Positions 23,295 to 35,229 of a stretch of 64,000 nt of DNA are shown here, piece by piece. The notes beneath the pieces were generated by a model. The model had not been told where the DNA came from. It saw only the letters and a list, made by a program, of their open reading frames with translations, and made no database searches. The stretch comes from Ampullaceana balthica (taxonomy: Eukaryota > Mollusca > Gastropoda > Lymnaeidae), in NCBI GenBank assembly GCA_944989445.1, contig CALYLW010001097.1, positions 442,671 to 506,670 of the forward strand, written 5' to 3'. The position numbers and the translations under genes were made by a program. Position 1 is the stretch's first letter, and every line of letters starts with the position of its first letter.

Positions 23295-24384
23295 TTTATT
23301 TGAACCCAATTTTTATTTCCCACTTTCTTATTTTTACATTTTTACCATTACAATTAGTAATGAAAGCTCACTCTTTAAAGAAAAATACAATTTAAAAAAT
23401 GTATTATTTCCCTTTGACGTTCGTTTATTTTGTAAAACAATTTTTGCACAAAGATGCAAGTAACTGTCTAATCGAAAGAAATCCTAATACATGTATATAT
23501 GGGATGAAAAGTAATAGTAAAATTGTATAGCTGTGATTATTTACAATATTTTGACACGTTGTATTAAAAGAAAATATGTATCTATTTATTGTCAAACTTT
23601 TATTGAATGACACATTAAAAGCCATAACTAACAGAAAAAAAAATTACAACCGCTTGTATGTTGACATGCCCGGTGAATGAATTATAGAAGCAATTTTATG
23701 TAACAAATTAAATTTTTTATTTTGTTATTATATATTCAAATTTTATGCAAAATTGAAAATAAAATATACATAGTAAATTTAATGCCAGAGGATTTTTCTT
23801 AAACGAGTTTGATACTAGTTATAAATTGAATGAAAAAGTTGAGAAAAAAAAATAAACTTGCAAATCTTCAACTAACATTGAAATTACCATATTATTTAAA
23901 AGTAACAACAAGTTTAATACACATCTATTACAGTCTTATGTTACTAAAAAAGATTTTAAAAATCCAATAAAACATTCTTTGATAGAAGCTTCCGATGGTT
24001 GGTAGCTGGTGTAACATCTTTGTGATGTTTTACTTATAAGTGTATCTTGTAGGCGTTCTCTCAATACAAAACCTTGCATACAATAATCCTCTGAAGAATT
24101 GGTTTCAATAAAACAACTTTAATATCTACACTATGCACGGTACATATATAATTTGAGTTTATACAACGTGGAGTCCTCAAATACACGTCTGCCAGTACAC
24201 ACAGAATTCTGACAAACCCCGATAATACTCTCGAACCTTCTTCCCGCGCTTTCACTCACGTGACCTCTCCGTCATCCAACTCGTGATTCACACGTGACAG
24301 CTGGTAGCCAGTTTTTTAAAATCACGAATCATGAAAACTACTGAAATCATATGTATATGATTAATGATTTTCCACAGCCGTGCA
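23295..24384. other. AT-rich non-coding DNA
   Basis: No supported gene. Open frames at 23425 and 24061 (minus) lack family similarity and splice context. Confidence 0.3.
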
Positions 24385-24650
24385 CTGTTGCAGAAACATA
24401 TTTACATATCTTAAATACTCCACAACAGAAACACATTTACACCTCTTGTAAATACTCCACAACAGAAAAATATTTACACCTCTTGTAAATACTCCACAAC
24501 AGAAACATATTTACACCTCTTGTAAATACTCCACAGCAGAAACATATTTACACCTCTTGTAAATACTCCACAGTAGAAACATTTTAATACTCTCAGATAC
24601 TCCACAACAAAAACATATTTACACCTCTTATATACTCCGCAACAGAATTA
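24385..24650 (+). repeat. Degenerate ~37-bp tandem repeat, about 7 copies
   Basis: Unit close to cagaaacatatttacacctc followed by ttgtaaatactccacaa. Copies differ by substitutions and small gaps, so this array is older than the other minisatellites here. Confidence 0.8.
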
Positions 24651-24744
24651 TACCACCAAAGCTAATGAGGTTGAATACATTTTTAAAATATCATTATTCT
24701 CGCTTCCCCCTCTCATTTTAATAATTTTCGTTGGAATCCCGTTT

Positions 24745-25490
24745 TTATTACCACGTTTTTATTAACTTGCTTTCGTGTCTGTCTGTCCGCAATTTTTCAA
24801 ATCTGCCAACGTAAAATTAAACCACTTCTGATGGTCTTAGAGAGCTTAAAATTTTACCACAGATAGATCTTGGATGACAATGCATTTGATTAAAATTTCA
24901 GATCTATTGAATGTATCGCAATTAAATTAATGCATTTTTTAGTTTATCTCTATATAAGCATCTGTATCCGTTTGCTGTTAGATCTCACGTGCCGAGTTCA
25001 CCCCGTGACCTCATCGCCGTGGTATTAAAACGTTGGGCGGGCGCTGATGAGGTGTTTGGTAAAATAAATAGAGGTACAAAAAAGATTTTTAAAAACCACG
25101 CTTTTATTAGTGGACTAAAAAGAATAAAATAAATAAAGGTAAAAAAAAAGTATTTTTAAAAACCACGCTTTTATAAGTGGACTAAAAAGAAGAAAATAAT
25201 TTAAAACTTACAAGTTTAAGTACATTAATTTAACATAACTAACTACGTGGCGCGGGCGCTTATGAGGTTTAATATATGCAGTTCACTCATTCTCTTACAT
25301 ATAGATCTCTCTTTTGCCTTCTAAATTATAAATCTTTAATTTTTATACCAAACACCCGCCCCACGTTTTTAGTCATATTAAATAACAGTACTTGAACATG
25401 TAAGTTTTAAATTATTTTCTTCTTTTTAGTCCACTTATAAACGTGGTTTTTAAAAATCCTTTTTTTTTACCTTTATTTATTTTGCAGGAG
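24745..25490. mobile_element. Dispersed repeat with inverted arms (foldback-like)
   Basis: A roughly 95-base arm at 25120-25215 (aggtaaaaaaaaagtattttt..gtggactaaaaagaagaaaa) is inverted at 25388-25482, and a partial direct copy precedes it at 25065-25120. The left part contains 'aattaaattaatgcatttttt' and a preceding 'aaaatttcagatct', the core also seen at 34840-34900, 55440-55530, 58490-58560 and 61180-61260. Confidence 0.5.
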
Positions 25491-25839
25491 CTTGTGCCCC
25501 TTGAAAAGAATGTAGCTTGTTGCAGCCACTTATATTTCCCTATAACTAAAGCTGGAAATGCATCCTGGGACTGATGGACGATGGAAAGGAGTGCTCACAA
25601 ATTTTCGCTTCGAACAAGTTTAACGTTTAAAAGAAAATCTTAAAAGGGAAAATAATTTTCATTGGAGTGAAATGAGTTCCCTCAAAACTTTTCAAATCTA
25701 GTGATTGCGAAAGGATTTCATTATCTTCATTTTTTATAGGAATCTCTTTCTACAATAAATTAGTTTAGCGAATAGTCATGGAATTAGGTTCAAGAACTGC
25801 AAAAATACTTTTAATTTCAAGAATTATCATGACTAGTAC

Positions 25840-27622
25840 CGTCTACTGTCCTATTAAAGCTTCAAACTCTCAGTACAGTCTGCTGTCCTATTCAAGCGTT
25901 CAACTCTCAGTGCAATCTACTGTCCTATTCAAGATTTTCAACTCTCAGTGCAGTCTACTGTCCTATTCAAGCTTTTCAACTCTCAGTGCAGTCTACTGTC
26001 CTATTCAAGCTTTTCAACTCTCAGTGCAGTCTACTGTCCTATTCAAGCTTTTCAACTCTCAGTGCAGTCTACTGTCCTATTCAAGCTTTTCAACTCTCAG
26101 TGCAGTCTACTGTCCTATTCAAGCTTTTCAACTCTCAGTGCAGTCTACTGTCCTATTCAAGCTTTTCAACTCTCAGTGCAGTCTACTGTCCTATTCAAGC
26201 TTTTCAACTCTCAGTGCAGTCTACTGTCCTATTCAAGCTTTTCAACTCTCAGTGCAGTCTACTGTCCTATTCAAGCTTTCAACTCTCAGTACAGTCTACT
26301 GTCCTATTCAAGCTTTTCAACTCTCAGTGCAGTCTACTGTCCTATTCAAGCTTTTCAACTCTCAGTGCAATCTACTGTCCTATTCAAGATTTTCAACTCT
26401 CAGTACAGTCTACTGTCCTATTCAAGCTTTCAACTCTCAGTACAGTCTACTGTCCTATTCAAGCTTTACAACTCTCAGTGCAGTCTACTGTCCTATTCAA
26501 GCTTTTCAACTCTCAGTGCAGTCTACTGTCCTATTCAAGCTTTTCAACTCTCAGTGCAGTCTACTGTCCTATTCAAGCTTTTCAACTCTCAGTGCAGTCT
26601 ACTGTCCTATTCAAGCTTTTCAACTCTCAGTGCAGTCTACTGTCCTATTCAAGCTTTTCAACTCTCAGTGCAGTCTACTGTCCTATTCAAGCTTTTCAAC
26701 TCTCAGTGCAGTCTACTGTCCTATTCAAGCTTTTCAACTCTCAGTGCAGTCTACTGTCCTATTCAAGCTTTTCAACTCTCAGTGCAGTCTACTGTCCTAT
26801 TCAAGCTTTTCAACTCTCAGTGCAGTCTACTGTCCTATTCAAGCTTTTCAACTCTCAGTGCAGTCTACTGTCCTATTCAAGCTTTTCAACTCTCAGTGCA
26901 GTCTACTGTCCTATTCAAGCTTTTCAACTCTCAGTGCAGTCTACTGTCCTATTCAAGCTTTTCAACTCTCAGTGCAGTCTACTGTCCTATTCAAGCTTTT
27001 CAACTCTCAGTGCCGTCTACTGTCCTATTCAAGCTTTTCAACTCTCAGTGCAGTCTACTGTCCTATTCAAGCTTTTCAACTCTCAGTGCAGTCTACTGTC
27101 CTATTCAAGCTTTTCAACTCTCAGTGCAATCTACTGTCCTATTCAAGATTTTCAACTCTCAGTACAGTCTACTGTCCTATTCAAGCTTTCAACTTTCAGT
27201 ACAGTCTACTGTCCTATTCAAGCTTTTCAACTCTCAGTGCAGTCTACTGTCCTATTCAAGCTTTTCAACTCTCAGTGCAGTCTACTGTCCTATTCAAGCT
27301 TTTCAACTCTCAGTGCAGTCTACTGTCCTATTCAAGCTTTTCAACTCTCAGTGCAGTCTACTGTCCTATTCAAGCTTTCAACTCTCAGTGCAGTCTACTG
27401 TCCTATTCAAGATTTTCAACTCTCAGTGCAGTCTACTGTCCTATTCAAGCTTTTCAACTCTCAGTGCAGTCTACTGTCCTATTCAAGATTTTCAACTCTC
27501 AGTGCAGTCTACTGTCCTATTCAAGCTTTTCAACTCTCAGTGCAGTCTACTGTCCTATTCAAGCTTTTCAACTCTCAGTGCAGTCTACTGTCCTATTCAA
27601 GCTTTTCAACTCTCAGTGCAGT
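25840..27622 (+). repeat. 38-bp minisatellite, about 47 copies, open in all three plus frames
   Basis: Unit cttttcaactctcagtgcag followed by tctactgtcctattcaag. 38 is not a multiple of three, so each frame cycles through all three phases of the unit. None contains a stop, giving three overlapping frames of 548-620 codons. A few 37-bp units shift phase. No splice or promoter evidence supports translation; I treat the frames as artefacts of the repeat. Variant units (gtgcaatc.., caagattttc, agtacag) recur as a cassette at about 26366 and 27125. Confidence 0.95.
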
Positions 27623-27964
27623 TTTGTTTTAGATTCCTGACAAATAACAAGGGACAGAAAGTGTTTTTGTTGAATTATACTGATCTAATTTTTATCGATA
27701 GGATGTGTTACGTTGGATTATAGAATGTGAGGCCGTGGTTTGTACAGTTTGGGAACCGTTGTGATTTGAAAATAAATAAATAAGGGAACATTGAGTGGAC
27801 AAATTTTTTAGTGGATATAATAAAACCATGTGTATAAATTTGTTATATAGTGCTTAGAATATATAAGAATCGATTACAGTTTTACAGTAGATGTTCATTC
27901 ATGTGTTTTATTATTATTCACTACCTTCTTTCTTCAAGGCACACGCTTTCCCGCGAATAGCAAA

Positions 27965-28280
27965 GCGCAAAGTAGTAATAATACATAAGACTATTAATTC
28001 TAACTTGGAAATACAACACTAATACAAAGATAATCAAATACAACCCTCAGATAGAAATAATGATAAAAACAATTGTCTTATTCCGTATGCAAGAACAAAC
28101 ATACAAATTCTCGTTCTTCCCGTCCGGAAATTCGGATGAAATCAGAAAAACCAACCCTCTATAAACACCTAAAACCAACCCTCTATAAACATCTAAAACC
28201 AACACTCTATAAACATCTAAAACCAACCCTCTATAAACACCTAAAACCAACCCTCTATAAACATCTAAAACCAACACGCT
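27965..28280 (+). pseudogene. LINE reverse-transcriptase 3' fragment carrying a 24-bp tandem expansion
   Basis: 27965-28150 parallels the better copy at 42660-42900: 'taataatacataagac..cattctaacttgga..caaagataatc..cctcagatag' then 'aagaacaaacatacaa..ctcgttcttcccgtccgg'. From 28150 to 28280 the coding segment continues as six copies of a 24-bp unit (ccaaccctctataaacacct plus aaaa). It resumes at 29014 after a hAT insertion and ends with a GATAA tail near 29120. Confidence 0.65.
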
Positions 28281-28284
28281 ATAG

Positions 28285-29013
28285 TAGGGGTGGCCAGACC
28301 TGTAGTAACTGAGAGTCATTTTAATAATAATTAAAAAATTTTGAGCGCCATGTGTTATCAGTCACCGAAGTCTGGAATTATTTGGGTCCAATATTGAAAT
28401 TAATCCTCTTTTTTTTTCATTTTAAATTCCCCATAACCACAATGTCGTTTAGCACGAAAAATATTCTAAGCGATGGAACAACTTGTCTCAATTGAAGTGA
28501 CACCTTCTTTGCCGAAAACATAAGGTAGTGTTTGCTGCTGACACGTTTCTGACTTTAACTCAGCAAGCTTGCTTTTTCTTCTTAAATCAATTTGCAGTGG
28601 ATATGGCGATGCAAATTTTTCATGAGTTTTTCATAGTGTCGCATAATAATTTATTATTGCTAGCTCTGTAACTTGCTAACGGTGTTAGATAAATGAGGAT
28701 AATTTCTTACCGTCTTTAGCGACAAATGCAGTCGTCCTATTCTGTTAAAAAATTATATATTTTCTTCTTTGTATTTTCATTTCCTACAATCAATCAGAAA
28801 CCAATCGCTCCCTCGAAGTTTTAAAATTTAAATAAAGCCCACATTATTTTTAACCACCTGTGTTGGTCGAAGTTTGTAAAAAAAAACGTGCACTTATTTT
28901 GGATATTATATAGATTTTTGTAAAAAGTTTTTATTTCATAAATTGTTCGCGAGCCGCAATGTGAACACAGAAGAGCCGCATGCGGCTCGCGAGCCGCAGT
29001 TTGGCCACCGTTG
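28285..29013. mobile_element. hAT element inserted in the LINE 24-bp repeat
   Basis: Left end TAGGGGTGGCCAGACCTG, right end CAGTTTGGCCACCGTTG. The interrupted LINE repeat resumes exactly, with target duplication CGCTATAG / CTCTATAA (two mismatches). The right part is rich in GCGGCTCGCGAGCCGC, typical of this hAT group. 28440-28620 read on the minus strand may be an N-terminal transposase remnant. Confidence 0.65.
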
Positions 29014-29120
29014 CTCTATAAACATCTAAAACTCTAATACAAATTCATAAACCATGGATAAGCTCAGGAAGAAATAGTGTTCTGTATAGAAGGAGCAGCT
29101 GCGACAGATAAGATAAGAAT
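29014..29120 (+). mobile_element. LINE 3' end (continuation)
   Basis: ctctataaacatctaaaact followed by 'aaaccatggataagctcagg', 'ttctgtatagaaggagc' and a GATAAGATAAG tail; the same tail occurs at 35330-35400 and 42920-43005. Confidence 0.6.
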
Positions 29121-29900
29121 GACGTAGCTGTGGTTAATATAATATTTTAAAAAGCAAATGTACCCCACGTCCTTGATGTAGGCCTGTTACGGGAGGATTC
29201 AATTGTAGTTTTACGTTTTTTAAAAAACCATACGCTTCGTTAGTCAAGCTTTTAGGCGTACACATTTTTTAACGATAAATTTCGTTAGTCAAGCTGTTTG
29301 GTTGACAGATTCATTTTTAGGGCTGTAAGGATCGATAAACATGACCCAGGATTAACCCCACACTCATCCCTGCGGTGCTACAGCCCGTGCAGGGCTTAAC
29401 GTCCCAGGGAATTTCATTATCAGAGTGTAATTATACTTAAAACAAATGGAAAGTGTTTTCATAAAATGAAGAGGCTTTTTTATGAGTTTGAAATACTTTA
29501 ATACAATTTGAAAATTATTATTTTTAAAATTTGCCTACAAAAAATTTCGGTATTCTCTCTTAAATACTAATAAAGTAAATTAAAATATCACAGACTGATG
29601 AGGGTAATGGAGTTTTAAAAAAATGACTGAAGGTTGTCAAAATATTTCTATATTTTTTAACATTTAAATTGAAAGAGTATGTATTTATGATTTACGTATA
29701 GAAACAAACGTGTATTACTAAATACATTAGTAGCCTATACAACCAAACTAAATAGAGAAATCGTAGTGTTGACTGCTTTCTTTATAACAACCCATTAACA
29801 TTCGGCTTCTTGTCTATAAAAAACTTATTGTTACTATCTGTTTGTAAATAGTTTTTGTATTATTTTATAGATTTGTTAAGAAAAAAAAATAGCTCTAAAC

Positions 29901-31125
29901 CAGTGGTTCCCAAACTTAATTGGCCTACCGTCCACTTAAAAAAATAATAAAAAAGATTACTCAGCGCCCCTGGAAACAAATTCTAATAGCACTCAAACAT
30001 TACTTCAAAGATGTATTAATGTTTCTACCTTTTACGTGAAATGTTGTACAGAAAAGTGTAAATTAGAAACATTGAAGTTTGAAATTATGAAACTTTTTGT
30101 TGAACTTAAAATAGAAAGGTAATTAAAAAACATGTTAAAACATTCGAAATCATCTTAATACCCAGAATGAGCCCGATGTACTGCTACCAATTTATTAACT
30201 CTCGGCTCAATTTTAGTAATCAGTAATCTTAAATCACCGTGATAGACTATTTGCAATCGGTTTCCTTTTTATTTATTTTCAGAAACAAAATTTTTTTTGC
30301 TTGATAATAAATTTATTACTGCACTGAAACCACATTCCACTAAACAATGATGAATGAAATACATCGTAGATTTTAAAAATTACGTCTCCCATATTTCAGG
30401 ATAAGCCGTAAGGATTTCCTTTAGCAGCCAGAATTATTGGTAGCCGATTTAAATGTTAATTTCAATTCATCATTTGTATTTACTTCCATCAGTTCTTCTT
30501 GTAACTGGGGAGATTATTCTGTTTGCACTTGATAAAAAATAAAAAAATGCAATCAGGTATCTTCATATTCAAATTATATTCAAATTGTTGATTAAAATCT
30601 AAAAAAAGAGCATCCAAGTGTTCACAATAAGAAAGTATGTCTTCATCTGTTTTTCAGCCCCTGATAAATTTGGGAGCTGGTTGAGTTTACCATCGTCAAA
30701 AATTTCAGAAGAAGTTTTTTCATAGATGCAGAAATAACATATTTTGTTGTTATTGAATTCAGTTCATCACTTTGAAGATTCCTTTCATTAAACATGTCGG
30801 CCAAGTAAGTGTTGTCACTTTTGAATTAAATAAAATTGGATCGTAAAGCATCATTTTTATCTTTCAAGAACTCCAGCATCGAGTTAATCAGCTTATAAAA
30901 TCAATCAAACAAGCTCCCTTTGACAACCAACGAACTTCTGTATGAAGCAGCAAACGATTAAATTCTTCATCGTTTTCAATACAAAGCTGTTTAAATAATC
31001 TGTCATGCAATGATGTGATTCTGATTGTGATGATAGCTTTAATTACATATTGTAATGAATCATGTGGGCGTGCACTTAAATATTTGGCAACTGTTGAGTC
31101 CCTTTTAGAACCAGGAAGAAACAAT
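29901..31125 (-). pseudogene. Decayed hAT transposase, ZBED5-like, with one terminal repeat
   Basis: The minus strand from 31125 reads a clear hAT segment ITSLHDRLFKQLCIENDEEF, then LLLHTEVRWLSKGACL, the conserved HTEVRWLSKG motif of ZBED5-like transposases. It then degrades through LEFLKDKNDALRS and YLADMFNERNLQ into a C-terminal EVNTNDELKLTFKS portion near 30450, with many stops. At 29901 the plus strand reads CAGTGGTTCCCAAACTT, a widespread hAT terminus, marking the downstream end. N terminus and zinc finger are missing. Confidence 0.75.
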
Positions 31126-31129
31126 ATAA

Positions 31130-31366
31130 GAAGAGAGAAAGAGGATATATGAACATAAACAACTAAAAATTGATATGGAAATCAAGGAAGTACAGTTAGA
31201 AATACAAAATAGAGAACGTGAATTAGAAATTGCTTTGGCACAGCTTGACAATGAAATGAGAAGACAATGGATGATAAACAATGAAACTGAGGAAGATCTT
31301 TTTACCTTGAATGATGAATATGACCAAAATGATTCATACATCAAAGACAAAGATGAGGATTTAGAC
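31130..31366 (+). pseudogene. Unidentified coiled-coil coding fragment, cut by a hAT end
   Basis: A plus frame open from 31130 reads a highly charged heptad-like segment (EHKQLKIDMEIKEVQLEI, then RERELEIALAQLDNEMRRQW) followed by an acidic stretch. At 31367 it runs into a hAT terminus (CAGGGGTCCGGGAAC). The composition resembles the coiled-coil N-terminal regions of retroelement Gag-like proteins, but no domain confirms this. Possibly an exon of an unknown gene or retroelement relic. Confidence 0.35.
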
Positions 31367-31580
31367 CAGGGGTCCGGGAACTTTTTTGTCTGCGAGAGCC
31401 ATAAACACCACATATTTTGAAAAGTAATTCTGTGAGAGCCATACACTATGTTTAAAACTAAACATTCAAGTAAATGTGAGCATATTGTGTATTTTCAACA
31501 TTAAAAGTAAAAAATAACATTGTTATGCTGCTTTTTTATGCAATTAATATGTAGATAAAATGAGTCTGAATAAACTTTGT
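31367..31580 (-). mobile_element. hAT terminal fragment (CAGGGGTCCGGGAACTTTTT)
   Basis: Same terminus as the remnant ending at 57779, in the opposite orientation: ..GGGAACTTTTTTGTCTGCGAGAGCC and 'aacaccacatattttgaaaa' match the complement of 57660-57779. Confidence 0.55.
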
Positions 31581-31599
31581 TTTTAAATAACCAAACATT

Positions 31600-31825
31600 T
31601 TTTTTGGGTCCCATATCCTCTTTTCTAGGTCCTGGGGTGTTTCCATTAGATCATTCTCGGGCTTAGTAGACCTTAGCGGCGCCCATCTCTCTCCAGGTCA
31701 GCGGAGGGCTTTCTTAGCGTTAGTCATTCATCAACATTTTTATAGTGGCTTTAACTTGGGCTCGACCCCACGCCCCCCAGCTTGTGAGGCGAGCGCACTA
31801 TTGACTTCGCTAACCAGCAACACTA
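31600..31825 (-). mobile_element. tRNA-derived SINE
   Basis: The minus strand near 31820-31755 reads TTAGCGAAGT, then GTGCGCTCGCCTCACAAGC and GTGGGGTCGAGCCC, resembling tRNA A box, anticodon arm and B box. It is decayed (extra bases before the B box) and no tRNA gene function is implied. The tail extends toward 31600. Confidence 0.55.
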
Positions 31826-31989
31826 AAAGTACTTTAATTTTATGTCTGAATTCTTTTTAATAACATTGTTATACTGTTGCTGCTGAATCATGAGTATTTC
31901 TTACCATTAATGCGACTTTTGGTGCTGCAAGGCTTAGCTGATGGCTTCCTAGACGTGTTTAGGTTAAGCTTCGTGCAGGCATGGAGACT

Positions 31990-33785
31990 TTTTTTGTTTT
32001 GTTTGGATATGCCATTAATATGTAGATCAAAGGACATTTTCTTTTTGTGATCGAACATTTGTCTGCCAGCCCGATTCAGCCATCAATAGAGCCATGGTTT
32101 ACCGACCCTTTGATTTAGACGTTAATGACCTAACACACAGGTGCAGTAGCCACGCCAGTTGAGTCAACAAAGACGTTAGAGATGAAAGGAAGAAAGAAAG
32201 ATAACAGAAAGTCAAGGTTACCCGCAGGGGTAGCCGATTGCTCAACAGCGGCCGAAGACATCAAAGACAAGCCGACCACAGATGGTCACGAGGTACAGTG
32301 ACGCAGACGGTCAGATGTACAGTGAGGATTAGGGTCAATGTAAAATGACCGATCGAGAACATTCGTATCTTTGTGGCATAGACAAAGTACGCGGAAGTTC
32401 ACGTCCACGTCTCTGTTACCTGGTATGAAGGCCGTTAACGGGGTTGAAACAAAAGAATTAGAATTAATGACATGTGAAGGTACCTTTAGTTCTTTGAACA
32501 TCAAAACAACTTTGTTTTGATGTTATGGTTGAGTGCTTAGGCATTGATCAAAAGGTAAGAGATGAGTCTTTACTAGAGAGTCATACGAATGTTGACTTTG
32601 TCTCATACAGCTCTACGAGAGAACAGATGCAGTGTTTAGACGGATTTGATTTTGAAACAAAACATGGTATATAAGTTCCAATTTTGAGTCGCACGCATAA
32701 GACCTTGCTTCATTCACAAAGTTACAAGTCAGGGGTAGAGTAGCTACTAAGGACCATAGGCCAACAGGTATGTTAACCGATTGTGTTATGTGGTCTGTTA
32801 ATTGTAAAAGTGCGCTTACATGGCAGCTGGCAGACATTTCTTATTGAATACCATATCACTTTCAAATTAAATTAAATTATTTTTTTTAGATCTAACATAG
32901 ATGTGCCTAAAACGGGGATCGGCACTCACTTAATGAAGCAAGGGTGAGAACTCTTTGAACCTGTTGCTTAATACTTTGACGGAAAACGACCGATTGTTAA
33001 CTGGACTTGTTCTTTGAATTTGATTATGGACTATTGCAAAATAATTTGATTACTGGACTCAGTTATTCTTTTGAATACTTTGAAAACTTGATTGTTTTCC
33101 AGGACCATTTTCCTTTAATTACTTTGATGGATATTTAATAAATAATTTACTTTGAAACACTTCGTAAATTAGTTGAGGTTAGATACTTTGAAACTTTGTT
33201 GTTTTTCACGAATATTTTTGGTTTTAATAAGGTGTATGGATGTTTTGAAAACAGATGTATTTATCAGGATCGCATTGGTTTATTGAACTGTTATCACTAG
33301 AATGTTTTATCGATGCTTTGTAAAGTGAGTTGTTTTTATGAATACTTTACAAAATTGATTTGGTTATGAATACTCTGAAAATTGACTTGTTTGTCAGAAA
33401 TGTTTTACTTTACTTAAATTATCACTAACATGTTGTGAGGAACTGCTTTTGAAAATGTATAATATTATAAAGAATATATTTATAGATTTTTGATAATGAT
33501 GGATACTGATGTTTTGTAAGGAATTATCTTATTTATCACGCTTGCTGATTTTAAAGATGACTTCATACGACATAAGAATGTGCACTTATTTTTGATGATT
33601 CACAATTACTATTGCTTTATAATTGAAAAATGATTTCATGATATTATGTAATTCCTTCATCAGGTAGTAACAGATAAGAGTATGATGCTACGAATTTTTA
33701 AAATAATTATTATACATGAATTGATGTTTAAATATATGGTTACTAATGTTTGTAATGGTGCATATAATGATACATGAATTTTAAA
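31990..33785. other. Non-coding DNA without supported gene
   Basis: No recognisable coding exon. 32980-33560 is low-complexity, repeatedly using 'ttgaaaactt..tttgt' strings. Short open frames on the minus strand at 32286 and 32613 lack similarity to any family I know. Confidence 0.3.
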
Positions 33786-33827
33786 AATGATTGAATATAT
33801 GTATTTGGGTGGCCAACCCTGGTCGGT

Positions 33828-33945
33828 TCGACCACGGACTGTTCGACCACGGACTGTTCGACCACGGACTGTTCGACCACGGACGATTCGACCCCGTGCG
33901 ATTCGACCCCGTGCGATTCGACCCCGGACAGTTCGACTAAAAGAC
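33828..33945 (+). repeat. 15-bp tandem repeat, about 8 copies
   Basis: Unit close to actgttcgaccacgg, grading into cgattcgaccccgtg. One frame reads VRPRT repeatedly. A related TTCGAA/GGTCGAAA motif cluster occurs at 60220-60290. It abuts the hAT-like fragment at 33957. Confidence 0.8.
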
Positions 33946-33956
33946 GTTTCGACTAG

Positions 33957-34060
33957 GGGGCGTCAATATGGTTGAAAAAAACTGCCTTAGTACCCGTTCG
34001 AAACGCCACATTATTTTCGCCGTCATAACCGCTTTACAGTGCTACCTAGCCACCATTACC
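33957..34060 (+). mobile_element. hAT-like left-end fragment (copy of 17588-17690)
   Basis: GGGCGTCAATATGGTTGAAA, then 'tagtacccgttcgaaacgcc' and 'ttttcgccgtcata' follow the left end of the 17588 element with a small deletion. Confidence 0.5.
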
Positions 34061-34537
34061 ATACATGCACCTCATTTCACAAAGTAGCTAACGGCATACT
34101 TCCAGTAACATAGTATTGCGAACTACAAACATTTATTCCTGCTGTACATGCATTCGTCATACTCATAAACTAAAACTACGGTGAACTGAACATTCAAACA
34201 GAATGTCAACAACAATTACGAAACCTTCAGTCAGGTCATACGGGCCCAGCAGCTTGAATGCAGCGGTAGTAAATATTGAAATTTATTAACTTTAGGCAAC
34301 TTTGTACCTCTTATTCAAATCAGTTTTTCTGCTAGGGAGGTCTACATGTGTTAGCGAACAAAAGAAACAGAAGTGAATGCAAAGGGCGCGGGTTTGTAAT
34401 GGTTTCAGCGTCTGTGAGGTGCGCCTTTCAGCATGACGACACCTTTTAAAAGAAAAAAAAGACCCCCCCCCACAACCACAAAAAAACAACAAAAACATTC
34501 ATTTATTTTTATTACACTGAAAATCTTTGAAAGACTG

Positions 34538-34646
<109 letters not shown>

Positions 34647-34679
34647 AAGACCCAATAAAAAAAATTAGGCCCTTTTTAG

Positions 34680-35110
34680 GCCCCTATCCTATTAAAACGC
34701 GCACGCTTCCGGATCTGTATATGTCGTCAACGCTTCCGGATCTGTAAATTTCGTCAACGTTTTCAAAACGCTCTTAAACACGTTTTCTGACTTGCTAGAG
34801 TGCTGAAATTTTCACAGTAGGTTTGGCTTGTTAGGAGGATTAAGCTATTGAAGTTTTAGATCGATCAAATGTACCATAATTAAATTAATGCATTTTTAGT
34901 TGCTTGCTACTATATGTAGCGGCCTGCTTTTGTTGACATTTTACGCGTCACGCAGAGTTAAGTTCAGCCATCCGCGACCAGACCTCCCCCCCTCCGTTTT
35001 TCAGCAAAGGGGAGTTAAGGCAATCTCAGTCTGTAAATGTTTTTCGCGTTTAAGCATGATCAATACTTTTTAGTTATGTCTCATATATAAGGGATTTTTA
35101 GTCTAAAACT
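34680..35110 (+). mobile_element. Dispersed repeat, subfamily shared with 58460-58720
   Basis: 'ggcccctatcctattaaaac', 'cgcttccggatctgtatatg' (twice) and 'gctgaaattttcacagtagg' through 'aattaaattaatgcattttt' match the complement of 58490-58710. It shares its AT-rich core with the elements at 55119 and 61045. Confidence 0.6.
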
Positions 35111-35229
35111 TTGTTTTTACGGGGTGGTTTAAAGAGTTTAAATTTTGATGAATGAAATTAAGTTTTACAAATATTTAGTTAACGCTCAAAAGTAGAAAAT
35201 AAAATGAACAAAAACTTTTTTAAAAAGAT

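Noticed and set aside
25778..27723. Three overlapping plus-strand open frames of 548-620 codons
   Set aside because: They are the three readings of one 38-bp minisatellite that lacks stops in every phase. There is no flanking exon, splice or promoter evidence.
31750..31825. Functional tRNA gene on the minus strand
   Set aside because: Boxes A and B are present but the acceptor and anticodon stems do not pair properly and a SINE-like tail follows; a tRNA-derived SINE is the better call.
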